A DNA stretch of 64,000 nt from Desulfogranum mediterraneum DSM 13871 (GTDB taxonomy: Bacteria > Desulfobacterota > Desulfobulbia > Desulfobulbales > Desulfobulbaceae): positions 62,001 to 126,000 of the forward strand of contig NZ_KE387007.1 in the NCBI RefSeq assembly GCF_000429965.1. Direction: 5' to 3'. Position numbers and translations under genes: made by a program. Each line of letters starts with the position of its first letter. The first letter of the stretch is position 1. Of this stretch, positions 34,674 to 42,825 are shown piece by piece. Under the pieces are notes generated by a model. That model ran no database searches, was not told the DNA's origin, and was given only the letters and a program-made list of their open reading frames with translations.

Positions 34674-36110
34674 TCAGCAACAACCGGAGAGGGCCTCCTT
34701 GTTGAAGTTCTTATCCGGAAGGATGGGATAGTCACCGGTGAAACAGGCCAGGCAGAAATGCTCCTTGTCCAGGCCGGTGGCCTCTACCAGGCCGTCCACG
34801 CTCAGATAGGTGAGAGAATCCAGTCCAAGGTATTCCCGGACCTTTTCAACGGAGTTATCGGCGGCGATGAGCTGGTCGCTGGAGGGGAAATCGATCCCAT
34901 AGTAACAGGCGTGGCGGGTGGGTGGGCAACTGACCACCATGTGGACCTCTTTGGCCCCAACCTGTCTCAGGCTCTGGACTCGGCTCCGGCCGGTGGTTCC
35001 CCGGATGATGGAGTCCTCGACGATGATGACCCGTTTGCCCCGCAGGAGGCAACGCACCGGGTTGAGCTTGACCCGGACGGAAAAGTCACGCATGGATTGG
35101 GTGGGCTGGATAAAGGTCCGGCCCACGTAGTGGTTGCGGATCATGCCCATCTCCATGGGGATGCCCGAGGCATTGGAGTAGCCGATGGCCGCATAGTTGC
35201 CGGAGTCGGGAAAGGGCATCACAAAGTCGGCATCGATCTTGGCCTCCCTGGCCAGGATCTCACCCATCCGTTTACGGGCGCGGTAGACGTTGAAGCCAAA
35301 GACATCGGAGTCGGGCCGGGCAAAGTAGACGTGTTCAAAGATGCAGAAACTGTCCTTGCAGGGTTCCCAGGGAAAGAGGGTCTTGAGGCCATCCTTGGTG
35401 ATGATCAGGGCCTCGCCGGGTTCCACCTCGCGGATATATTCCGCTTCGATCAGGTCCAGGGCGCAGGTCTCCGAGGCCACCACATGGGCGCCGTTGTCCA
35501 GCACGCCCAGACAGAGCGGCCGGAAACCATGGGGATCGCGTACCGCGATCATGGTATCCTTGGTCATCAGCAAGAGGGAGTAGGCGCCCTTGATCCGGGC
35601 AAAGGTCTTGGTGATGGCCTCCTCCAGGCCCAGTTCCAGGTTTTGGGCCATCAGGTGGACCACAATCTCGCTGTCCATGGAGGTCTGGAAGATGGAGCCT
35701 TTGGCCTCTAGCTCCTCCCGGAGGGTGATGGAGTTGACCAGGTTGCCGTTATGGGCCACGCTCAGGGGCAGGCCCTTGTGGTGGACCAGGAAGGGCTGGG
35801 TGTTGATCACGTTGGATTCGCCGGTGGTGGAGTAGCGGACGTGCCCCACAGCCATGTCCCCCTGGAGGCGCTGGAGGATTCGCTCGGTGAAGACCTCTGG
35901 GACCAGTCCCATGTCTTTATGGAGTGCAACCTTGTCGCCATCGGAGGAGACGATGCCGGCGCTCTCCTGGCCACGGTGCTGGAGGGCGTAGAGACCGAAG
36001 TAGGCGAGCTTGGCAGCATCCTGGTGGCCGAAAATACCACAGATGCCGCACTCGTGTTTGGGTTTGTCAGGGTGTTGCTGGACAGAGGGCTGGTTATCTT
36101 GTGTACGCAT
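34674..36110 (-). CDS. purF: Amidophosphoribosyltransferase, Fe-S type
   Basis: 478 aa from ATG 36110. A 20-residue propeptide precedes the catalytic C21 (ECGICGIFGHQD), as in the processed Bacillus-type enzyme. The N-terminal glutaminase has ALQHRGQESAGI; the PRPP-binding loop is RVIIVEDSIIRGTTGRSRV. Cysteines in SCPPTRHACYYGID and CLACFTGDYP fit the 4Fe-4S ligands. It starts purine synthesis from PRPP and glutamine. An upstream ATG at 36218 adds residues unlike the family. The gene diverges from selD. Confidence 0.95.
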   Translation of the reverse strand: MRTQDNQPSVQQHPDKPKHECGICGIFGHQDAAKLAYFGLYALQHRGQESAGIVSSDGDKVALHKDMGLVPEVFTERILQRLQGDMAVGHVRYSTTGESNVINTQPFLVHHKGLPLSVAHNGNLVNSITLREELEAKGSIFQTSMDSEIVVHLMAQNLELGLEEAITKTFARIKGAYSLLLMTKDTMIAVRDPHGFRPLCLGVLDNGAHVVASETCALDLIEAEYIREVEPGEALIITKDGLKTLFPWEPCKDSFCIFEHVYFARPDSDVFGFNVYRARKRMGEILAREAKIDADFVMPFPDSGNYAAIGYSNASGIPMEMGMIRNHYVGRTFIQPTQSMRDFSVRVKLNPVRCLLRGKRVIIVEDSIIRGTTGRSRVQSLRQVGAKEVHMVVSCPPTRHACYYGIDFPSSDQLIAADNSVEKVREYLGLDSLTYLSVDGLVEATGLDKEHFCLACFTGDYPILPDKNFNKEALSGCC

Positions 36111-36313
36111 GGTGTGCAATAGGCTGGTGCTGGGAGGCAGGAGCTGCAAAAGTGAAAGGCACAAGGAACGATTCCTTGTGCCTGTAAGTCTATGCAAATT
36201 TTTGGTCAACTGCCTCAAAGCATTATTTACAACCAGATTACGGGTTTTTTTTCAAGGAAATATGAGGTATTTTGATCAAAATAATAACATTTGCAAAAAA
36301 AAACGACCTTGCC
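36111..36313. other. Divergent purF-selD promoter region
   Basis: AT-rich spacer with two homopolymer tracts (T8 near 36246, A10 near 36295). No defined operator was recognised. Confidence 0.4.
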
Positions 36314-37399
36314 ATGGATACCAAAAAAAAAGACCAGGCCCAGATCCGACTGACCCAGAGCGTACAGGCAGCCGGTTGAGCTGCTAAGCTTGGCCCAGGG
36401 GACCTGGGCCGGATACTCTGCGGACTTGATCTGCCCCAGGATGCAAACCTGATCGTTGGCTCAGAGAGCTGCGAAGACGCCGGGGTCTATCGTCTCAACC
36501 AGGATACCGCCCTGATCCAGACCCTGGATTTCTTTACCCCCATCGTGGATGACCCCTTCAGCTTCGGTCAGATCGCGGCCGCCAATGCCCTCTCCGATGT
36601 CTATGCCATGGGCGGCACTCCGCTGTTATGCATGAATATCCTGGCCTGCCCGGTCCGAACCATGGCCGACGAGGTCTTCCGCCAGGTCATTGAGGGGGGG
36701 CTGTCCAAGGTCAAGGAGGCGGGCGCCCTGTTGGTTGGGGGGCACTCCATAGAGGATCAGGAGTTGAAGTACGGGCTCTCGGTCACAGGTACGGTGCACC
36801 CGGACAGGGTTCTGCTCAACAGCGGGGCCCGGGCCGGAGATCGGTTGGTCCTGACCAAGCCCCTGGGAACCGGGATCCTCTCCACCGCCATCAAAGGCGG
36901 TCTGGGCTCTGCAGCCCTGGAGGAGCTGGTGGTTTCGACCATGGCCCTCTTGAATCGGGCCCCCATGGAGTGGCTGAACAGTGGCTCGGCAGCCCGACGC
37001 AGCGGCGTGCATGCAGCCACGGATATCACCGGCTTCGGCCTGCTGGGCCATCTCCACGAGGTGGCCCAGGCCTCCCAGGTGGCCATAACCGTGCATGCCG
37101 ACAGGCTGCCCCTGCTGGCGGAGGTCCGGGAATTTGCCGATATGGGCATTATTCCAGAGGGTGCCTATACCAACCGGAAGTTCTACAGCCAGTGGGTGGA
37201 CTCCAGCTTGGGCGAGCTGGATTCGCTGGAGTTGATCGGCTATGATCCCCAGACCTCGGGGGGGCTGCTGCTGGCCATGGAAGAGAGCTTGGTGGCACCG
37301 CTTTTGGCCTGGCTGGAGGAGCAGGGCTATCCGCTGGAGTGCGCAGTCATCGGTCAGGTGGAACAGGGGGGCGTGCCCGGTCGCATCCGGCTGCTCTGA
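36314..37399 (+). CDS. selD: Selenide, water dikinase, selenocysteine-containing
   Basis: 361 residues with an in-frame TGA at codon 22 (36377-36379). The true start is ATG 36314; the reading frame is broken there in simple ORF calling. The active-site segment is QAAG-Sec-AAKLGPGDL, where E. coli has Cys; K25 is the conserved catalytic lysine. Downstream are LDFFTPIVDDPFSFGQIAAANALSDVYAMGG and ATDITGFGLLGHL. It makes selenophosphate from selenide and ATP. The 3' flank of the TGA forms a hairpin (ggcccag/ctgggcc) with loop gggac 19 nt from the TGA, a fitting SECIS. Confidence 0.95.
36380..36420 (+). promoter_or_regulatory. Putative bacterial SECIS element of selD
   Basis: Immediately after the TGA, a 7-bp GC stem (ggcccag/ctgggcc, near 36392-36410) closes the loop gggac. 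Its distance from the TGA (19 nt) and its G-rich loop fit bacterial SECIS hairpins. Confidence 0.65.
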
Positions 37400-37440
37400 T
37401 CAGCCGGTCCCGCCGGAGAACGCCCCTCCACCGAGGGAGC

Positions 37441-38586
37441 TTAGCAGCTGGTCTCGGTGGCCAGGGCCAGGAGCAGCCGGGTCAGGTTGACCATATCATC
37501 CAGCTCCACCTGTTCCTCGGTGGAGTGAACGTTGGTCATGCCGGTGGCAATGATGGCCGTGGGCAGGCCGTGACCGGTGAAGATGTTGGCATCGCTGCCG
37601 CCTCCGGCCTTCTCGTAACTCATCTCCAGGTCCACAGCCGTTGCCGCCTGGTCCACCCGCCTGAGCAGGTCGCTCTCCCTATCCAAGGCCATCAGCGGGA
37701 AGTCCTGGTAGACCTCCATCTCCACCCCGGGGCAGCCTTTGGCACTTCCTGTCGGGTCCTGCCACTGAGCAATCACGGTCTCAAAGGTGGTCCTGATCTC
37801 CTGGGTGACCTCCTCCAACCTGGTCGCGCTGTGGCTGCGGACCTCTCCCTCGATCACCACCTTTTCCGGGACAATGTTGGCGGCAACCCCGCCCCTGATG
37901 GTGCCGAAGTTGACCGTGGTCTCCTCGTCCAGTCGGCCGCAGGGACACTGGGCCAGGGCCCGGGCCGCGACGGTGATGGCATTGATCCCCCACTCGGGGT
38001 GGAGGCCGGCATGGGAGGCTACGCCGCCCACGGTGATGGTCAGCCGGTTGAGGGCCGGTGCATGGGTGATGACCTTGGCAAAGCCGGAGGAGTCCAGGGC
38101 ATAGCCCTCCCTGGCCTGAATCAGTTGGGGGTCCAGGGCCTTGGCGCCCACCAGGCCGATCTCTTCGCAGGTGGTGATCACCAGCTCCAGAGGCCGATGG
38201 GGCCGGTCGTTCTCCCGGAGCACCCGCATCATCTCGATACAGGCTGCCAGGCCGGATTTATCGTCGCTGCCCAGGATGGTCTCCCCGGCGCTGGTGAAGA
38301 GGTCGCCGCTGCGCTTGACCTTGACCCCGCGGGCCGGTTCCACCGTGTCCATGTGACAGGAAAAAAAGATCGGCTCCTGGTCCAGGCTGCCGTCAAAACG
38401 AAAGATCAGGTTGCCGCAGTCGGCACCGGTGACGGCTGCCGAGTCGTCCTCCACCACCTCTGCCGGGCCCAGCCGGGTCAAGATTCCCTTAAGCAGTTCC
38501 GCCACCCGTCCCTCATGGCGCGAGGGGCTGTCGGTTTCACAGAGTTGGGTAAAGATATCGGCCAGTCGTTCTCGTTTAACCTGCAT
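37441..38586 (-). CDS. Zinc peptidase, M20/M42 family (PepT-like)
   Basis: 381 aa. Metal-binding and catalytic marks: FFSCHMDTV (about 74-82), LGSDDKSG, TTCEEIGLVGAKAL and YALDSSGF, with a lid domain (about 185-290; GVASHAGLHPEWGINAI) and NVHSTEEQVEL near the end. These enzymes cleave N-terminal residues from short peptides (PepT-like tripeptidase). Its start overlaps the ispDF stop by 11 bases, so it is translationally linked. Convergent with selD. Confidence 0.88.
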   Translation of the reverse strand: MQVKRERLADIFTQLCETDSPSRHEGRVAELLKGILTRLGPAEVVEDDSAAVTGADCGNLIFRFDGSLDQEPIFFSCHMDTVEPARGVKVKRSGDLFTSAGETILGSDDKSGLAACIEMMRVLRENDRPHRPLELVITTCEEIGLVGAKALDPQLIQAREGYALDSSGFAKVITHAPALNRLTITVGGVASHAGLHPEWGINAITVAARALAQCPCGRLDEETTVNFGTIRGGVAANIVPEKVVIEGEVRSHSATRLEEVTQEIRTTFETVIAQWQDPTGSAKGCPGVEMEVYQDFPLMALDRESDLLRRVDQAATAVDLEMSYEKAGGGSDANIFTGHGLPTAIIATGMTNVHSTEEQVELDDMVNLTRLLLALATETSC

Positions 38587-39778
38587 TGCTGTACCTCATC
38601 AGGACTACGGCATGGCAGGCGATGCCTTCACCCCTGCCGGTATAGCCCATCTGTTCAGTTGTGGTCGCCTTGATGTTGACGTCCTGGGGGGCGACACCGC
38701 AGGATGCGGCCAGATGTTCCTGCATGGCCTTGAGGTGCGGTGCCAGTTTTGGTTGCTGGCAGAGGATGGTGATGTCAGCGTTGCTCAGCTCCAGCCCGGC
38801 CTGTCTGGCCTGGGCCATGACCCGGTCGAGGAGGAGGATGCTGGAAATATTCCGGTACTGTTCGTCGTTGTCCGGGAAGTGTCGGCCTATGTCACCTGCC
38901 CCCATGGCGCCGAGGACGGCGTCGGTCAGGGCGTGGCAGACCACATCGGCATCGGAGTGGCCGGCCAGGCCGAGCTGGTAGTCAATGGTGACGCCGCCCA
39001 GGATCAGGCGGCGGTCGGCAACCAGGCGATGGGCATCAAAGCCGTGACCTATCTTCATGGCAGCTCTCTGGCTAAGGAGGTGTTGGGCCAGCTGGAGGTC
39101 GCCGGGCCTGGTGATCTTCAGGTTCTGTTCGTTGCCCTCCACCAGGCGGACGGCAAGCCCGTGGTGTTCCAGCAGCGAGGCCTCGTCGGTCCCCTGGAAA
39201 CCGCTGCGGGCGGCATGGTCCATGGCCTCCTGGAGCAGGGCGCGCCTGGCAGCCTGGGGGGTCTGGGCCTGCCAGAGATGGCTGCGATCAACGGTGGCCT
39301 GGATGATCTGGTCCGGGGCCGCCTGTTTGAGGGTGTCTTTCACCGGGATTGCGGCGATTACGGCGCCATGCTCTGCGGCACCCTGGATGGTGCGGAGGAT
39401 GGTCTCCCTGTCAATCAGAGGGCGGGCCGCGTCGTGGACCAGGATCAGCTCGATCTCCGGATCAAGGGCTGTCAGCCCGGCCTGGACCGAGTCCTGGCGG
39501 CTGGCGCCGCCTGGGGTGAAACGGATGCGGGGGTGGTGTTCCCGGGACAGATTGGGGAGCAGCAGTTCCCTGGTGGTGGCGGCATGATCGGGATGTACCG
39601 CGATCACCAGTTGCTCGATGGCAGGGATGGCCAGGAAGGCGGCGCAGGTATGGGCCAGGACCGGCTTGCCAGCAAGCAGGAGCAGCTGTTTCGGGGTTGG
39701 GCCGCCCATTCGGGTGCCGCTGCCGGCGGCCGGGATGATGACCCCGGTCCGGAGAGTGGTCGGTGTGGTTCTCTTCAC
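38576..39778 (-). CDS. ispDF: Bifunctional IspD/IspF (MEP isoprenoid pathway)
   Basis: 400 aa if started at GTG 39778. The IspD half (1-235) has VIIPAAGSGTRMGGPTPKQLL, VHDAARPLI and VKDTLK. The IspF half (240-400) has IGHGFDAHRLV, GHSDADVVCHALTDAVLGA, GDIGRHFPD and INIKATTTEQMG. It makes CDP-methylerythritol and then MEcPP. The GTG was chosen because any upstream ATG lies within the RNase P RNA; no good ribosome site is seen. IspDF fusions are known where the middle enzyme is encoded elsewhere. Confidence 0.93.
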   Translation of the reverse strand: MKRTTPTTLRTGVIIPAAGSGTRMGGPTPKQLLLLAGKPVLAHTCAAFLAIPAIEQLVIAVHPDHAATTRELLLPNLSREHHPRIRFTPGGASRQDSVQAGLTALDPEIELILVHDAARPLIDRETILRTIQGAAEHGAVIAAIPVKDTLKQAAPDQIIQATVDRSHLWQAQTPQAARRALLQEAMDHAARSGFQGTDEASLLEHHGLAVRLVEGNEQNLKITRPGDLQLAQHLLSQRAAMKIGHGFDAHRLVADRRLILGGVTIDYQLGLAGHSDADVVCHALTDAVLGAMGAGDIGRHFPDNDEQYRNISSILLLDRVMAQARQAGLELSNADITILCQQPKLAPHLKAMQEHLAASCGVAPQDVNIKATTTEQMGYTGRGEGIACHAVVLMRYSNAG

Positions 39779-39796
39779 AGGAGTAGAAAAAAAAAA

Positions 39797-40166
39797 GAGG
39801 GGTGAGCTGTAAGCCGAATTCTGTTTCCATCCAGGATGGACCATGATCATTTAGCTGGGACCCCGGTCGCCCGGAGCCTCGTGCAACCTACCCGGAAGTT
39901 TCGGACGGGTCGCCCTCAAACACTTCCCTATTTGGTCTTGCACCCGGTGGGGTTTACCCTGCCTCTGCTGTCGCCAGCAGAGCGGTGAGCTCTTACCTCG
40001 CCATTTCAACCTTACCTGTGAATGTCAGACATTCCATCGGCGGTGTATTTTCTGTGGCACTTTCCTTCAGTTACCTGAAGTTCGCGTTACGAACCACCGT
40101 ACCCTGCAGTGTTCGGACTTTCCTCTCCACCAGTATTCTGGCGGAGCGATCATGCGCTCACCCCTC
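39797..40166 (-). ncRNA. rnpB: RNase P RNA, type A
   Basis: The minus strand carries the conserved 5' block (GAGGAAAGTCCGAACA near 40120), CAGGGTA, the J-region ACAGAAAATACACCG, AGGTAAGGTTGAAATGG, AGGGTAAACCCC, CCAAATAGG and the 3' block AGAATTCGGCTTA. P1 is an 11-bp perfect helix joining the two ends (gaggggtgagc at 39797-39807 and gctcacccctc at 40156-40166). A T10 run follows P1 directly, so P1 may double as terminator. About 370 nt. Confidence 0.96.
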
Positions 40167-40204
40167 AAGCTTGTTTGGGGTTGATTGCTCTGTTCTGCTT
40201 TTGT

Positions 40205-40816
40205 TTATCCCTGTTGGTCGATTCCCAGGTTGGCCAGTTCATCGGCCCGTTTGTTGCGTGCCCGGGGCACATGGGCCACACTCCAGTTGTCCAGCCCCTT
40301 GAGTTGAGCGAGCACCCGGGCGTAGAGCGGCTTCAGGGTCTCGTTCTTTACCCGATACCGACCCTGGATCTGGTAGACGATCAGCTGGGAGTCCAAAAAG
40401 ATCTCCAACTGACGACAGCCGGCAGCCAGGGCCTGTTCCAGGCCGATGATCAGGGCCTGGTACTCGGCCACATTGTTGGTGCAGGTGCCCAGATACTTCG
40501 CGTAGCTCAGTAACTCCTCTCCCTGCTGGTCAAAGAGGACGATCCCGGCTCCTGCCTGGCCCGGGTTACCCCGCGAGGCCCCATCGGTGAACAGGCGGCA
40601 GCGTTCCTTGGCCATCGCAGTCCGTTTTTCCTGCTGCACCGGGGGGGGCGGAGGCGTGGGCTCCGTTCCGCTAGCTTCAGCCGGCGCCCTGCCCGAGACC
40701 AGGGCCCGAATGGCGGCCGGGGGGCTGGAGGGGAAGAGTTCGGCCAGGAGGGCGTCATCCAGGCGGCTGGCCAGGGTGTCGAGTACCTCTTCCCTGCTGG
40801 GTGGACTATTTCTCAA
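40205..40816 (-). CDS. Ribonuclease HI family protein with N-terminal extension
   Basis: 203 aa. The catalytic DEDD residues are D78 (LFTDGASRGNPG), E118 (NNVAEYQAL), D142 (LDSQLI) and D192 (ADELAN). Residues 1-66 are an extra helical and Pro-rich segment (PTPPPPP). It removes RNA from RNA-DNA hybrids. Start is TTG at 40816, overlapping the stop of the zinc-ribbon gene by 11 bases, so it is translationally coupled; a shorter product from MAKERCRLF (residue 68) is also possible. Confidence 0.82.
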   Translation of the reverse strand: MRNSPPSREEVLDTLASRLDDALLAELFPSSPPAAIRALVSGRAPAEASGTEPTPPPPPVQQEKRTAMAKERCRLFTDGASRGNPGQAGAGIVLFDQQGEELLSYAKYLGTCTNNVAEYQALIIGLEQALAAGCRQLEIFLDSQLIVYQIQGRYRVKNETLKPLYARVLAQLKGLDNWSVAHVPRARNKRADELANLGIDQQG

Positions 40817-41546
40817 CCGCTTCCACCTCTTCCGGGGCTTGTTTCTCTTTGAAGTAGAGCATCCGCTGGCAGTTGGGACAGAGGTTGAGTTTGTTGCCCT
40901 TGCGGACCTCGTTGAACTGCTGGGGCGGAATGGTCATGAAGCAGCCCTGACAGACACTCTCAATCACCGGCACCACGGCCAGGTTGTCCCGTTTCTTGAG
41001 CAGCATGTTATAGCGTTTCATGTGGGCCTGGCTGAGTTCCTCGGCCAGGACGCCGTGTTTCGTGGTCACCTTCTTGCGGGTGCTGTCAATCTTCTTGATC
41101 TCTTTTTCGACCTGAGCCATCTCTTCTTTGAGCAGCTCCTTCTCGCCCTTACAGAGATTCTCCAGCTCGGCGGTCTCGGCCGCGAGTTGCTCAAGCTGCT
41201 CCATGATCTGGAGCGTTTTTTCTTCGGTTTCCTTGAGCAGCTTCTTGTTTTCCTCGATCTCCTTGAGCAGGGCCTGGTGTTCGCGACTGGTTTGGACCTG
41301 CATCATCTTGTTCTGGCGGTCCTTGATCCTGGCAGCGGCGTCCTCGTTCTCCAGGGCGGTATCGCGTTGCAGTTGTTGCAGGGCTTCATCTTTCCGCTGG
41401 CAGCCTGCAATGGCCTCCTCTTTTTCGAGAATCGACTGCTCACGGTCTGTTATGGTTTTCTGCTTGCGGGCAATTGCGCTGTTAAAACCGGCAATTTCAG
41501 TGTCGATTTCCTGGAGGTTGATGAGCTTAATTATTTCTTCTTTCAA
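40806..41546 (-). CDS. Coiled-coil protein with C4 zinc ribbon
   Basis: 246 aa from TTG 41546 with AGGAG 8 bases before it. Residues 1-185 are a long alpha-helical coiled coil rich in Glu, Lys and Gln. The C-terminus has CQGCFM (about 199-204) and CPNCQRM (about 222-228), a C4 zinc ribbon. The family is widespread beside RNase HI and Nif3-like genes as here. Proposed roles include nucleic-acid-linked chaperoning, but none is proven. First gene of a coupled pair with the RNase HI gene. Confidence 0.85.
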   Translation of the reverse strand: MKEEIIKLINLQEIDTEIAGFNSAIARKQKTITDREQSILEKEEAIAGCQRKDEALQQLQRDTALENEDAAARIKDRQNKMMQVQTSREHQALLKEIEENKKLLKETEEKTLQIMEQLEQLAAETAELENLCKGEKELLKEEMAQVEKEIKKIDSTRKKVTTKHGVLAEELSQAHMKRYNMLLKKRDNLAVVPVIESVCQGCFMTIPPQQFNEVRKGNKLNLCPNCQRMLYFKEKQAPEEVEAVEK

Positions 41547-41610
41547 TGGCTTACTCCTTGATCGCCTTACAGAGATTCTTGTCCTGGGGCATGGGCTGGG
41601 AGCCGTGTGG

Positions 41611-42471
41611 TCAGGTCACGGCAGACGCATCCGTTGGCTCAGGGGGGGTTGTTGTTTTTTCAATGAGACGCAGCGGTGGCTGCAGGGCGGCAGTGGTCAC
41701 CTTCACCGTCCATCCTGCCCTGCTCAGCTGCTGCTCAAGTCGTTGTTTCAGGATCACCATGGCGGGGTTTTCCGTGGCAAAATGGCCGCCGTCAATAATC
41801 CAGAAACCTGCATCCTCTGCCCATCGGGCAGTGGCGTGTTTAATCTCCGCAGTGACAAAGACCTCGGCGCCCAGATCCATGGCCAGCTGGGCGTAGTCCC
41901 CGCATGAGCCGCCGCAGACGGCAACGGTCCGTACCTGCTGCGGTCTGGGGCCGGCCTCCAAGAGCCAGGGCGGCTTGCAGCTGCTGCGCAGTCGGGCGAT
42001 GAATTCCAGCGGTGACAGTGGGGCAGCATAGCTCCCTATCCGGCCCAGGCCACAGGCCCTCTCCTCGTTGCAGGGGTGGTCGGCGTTTACCAGGGCCCCG
42101 GAGACGGTGAGCCCCAGGCCTGCGGCCAGCACATCGCTGACCCCGCCGGGGGTGGCGTCCAGATTGGTATGGCAACCAATGACGGCTATGTTATGTTGCA
42201 GGGCAAGGGCAATGAGGCGACCGATGGGCTGGTCGGTGCGGATGGCTTTTAGGGGGTGGAAGATGGCAGGGTGGTGGGTGATGATCAGGTCGCACCCTCG
42301 GGCGACAGCGTCGTTAATCAGGGTCGGCGAGGGGTCCAGGGCAAGGAGGATGCTGCCTATCTCCTGGGAAGGATTGCCGATAAGCAGGCCGACATTGTCC
42401 CAGGGCTCAGCCAGAGGTTCGGGGGCAATATCCTGGAGCAGACTGATTAATTCTTGAACCGTTGGCGCCAT
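41611..42471 (-). CDS. Nif3-like dinuclear metal-centre protein
   Basis: 286 aa. NIF3 marks: EPWDNVGLLIGNP, LLALDPSPTLINDAVARGCDLIITHHPAIFHPLKA, IGCHTNLDATPGGVSDVLA and the C-terminal AEIKHATARWAEDAGFWIIDGGHFATEN, which supply the two-metal site. Often called GTP cyclohydrolase I type 2, but the true activity is not established. It is upstream of the zinc-ribbon gene on the same strand (64 bases), forming a common Nif3/zinc-ribbon/RNase H cluster. Confidence 0.9.
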   Translation of the reverse strand: MAPTVQELISLLQDIAPEPLAEPWDNVGLLIGNPSQEIGSILLALDPSPTLINDAVARGCDLIITHHPAIFHPLKAIRTDQPIGRLIALALQHNIAVIGCHTNLDATPGGVSDVLAAGLGLTVSGALVNADHPCNEERACGLGRIGSYAAPLSPLEFIARLRSSCKPPWLLEAGPRPQQVRTVAVCGGSCGDYAQLAMDLGAEVFVTAEIKHATARWAEDAGFWIIDGGHFATENPAMVILKQRLEQQLSRAGWTVKVTTAALQPPLRLIEKTTTPPEPTDASAVT

Positions 42472-42494
42472 GTATTACTCTTAGACATAAAGAA

Positions 42495-42528
42495 AAAGAG
42501 GTACATCCCTTGAGGGGTGTACCTCTTT
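42495..42528 (-). terminator. Intrinsic terminator of second tRNA-CAU gene
   Basis: aaagaggtaca pairs with tgtacctcttt (42495-42505 and 42518-42528), extended by ccc/ggg. On the minus strand TTTTTCTTT follows. It lies about 120 bases past the tRNA and just upstream of the Nif3-like gene. Confidence 0.82.
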
Positions 42529-42649
42529 ACAGACAATGGAGACCGTGCCTTGCAGGAAGGAGCAGCTACTATTTTTCGCAAGCCGTTGATTGTGTTCAAA
42601 TGCCTGATCTTTCATTCAGGAAATTTTTGCCGGCAAGGTTCCGGTAAAA

Positions 42650-42726
42650 TGGTGGGCCTACCTGGACTCGAACCAGGGACCGACCGGTTATGAGCCGGTG
42701 GCTCTAGCCAACTGAGCTATAGGCCC
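42650..42726 (-). tRNA. tRNA with CAU anticodon, possibly tRNA-Ile2 (lysidine)
   Basis: 77 nt with encoded CCA. The acceptor is GGGCCTA/TAGGCCC with discriminator A, D-arm TAGCTCAGTTGGCTAGAGC, anticodon stem ACCGG/CCGGT with loop CTCATAA (anticodon CAT), T-arm CCTGGTTCGAGTCCAGG. It differs clearly from the other CAU tRNA in this window. The acceptor and anticodon stem resemble bacterial tRNA-Ile2, modified by TilS to read AUA; elongator Met remains possible. Confidence 0.9.
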
Positions 42727-42825
42727 GAAAAATTCGGTAAACTTAAAATAATAACAAAAAAAAAACTTCGGTCAAGCTTTTTCTCTCTTTAACTGCAAAA
42801 AGCCATCGATTTTCCATGGGGTCCT

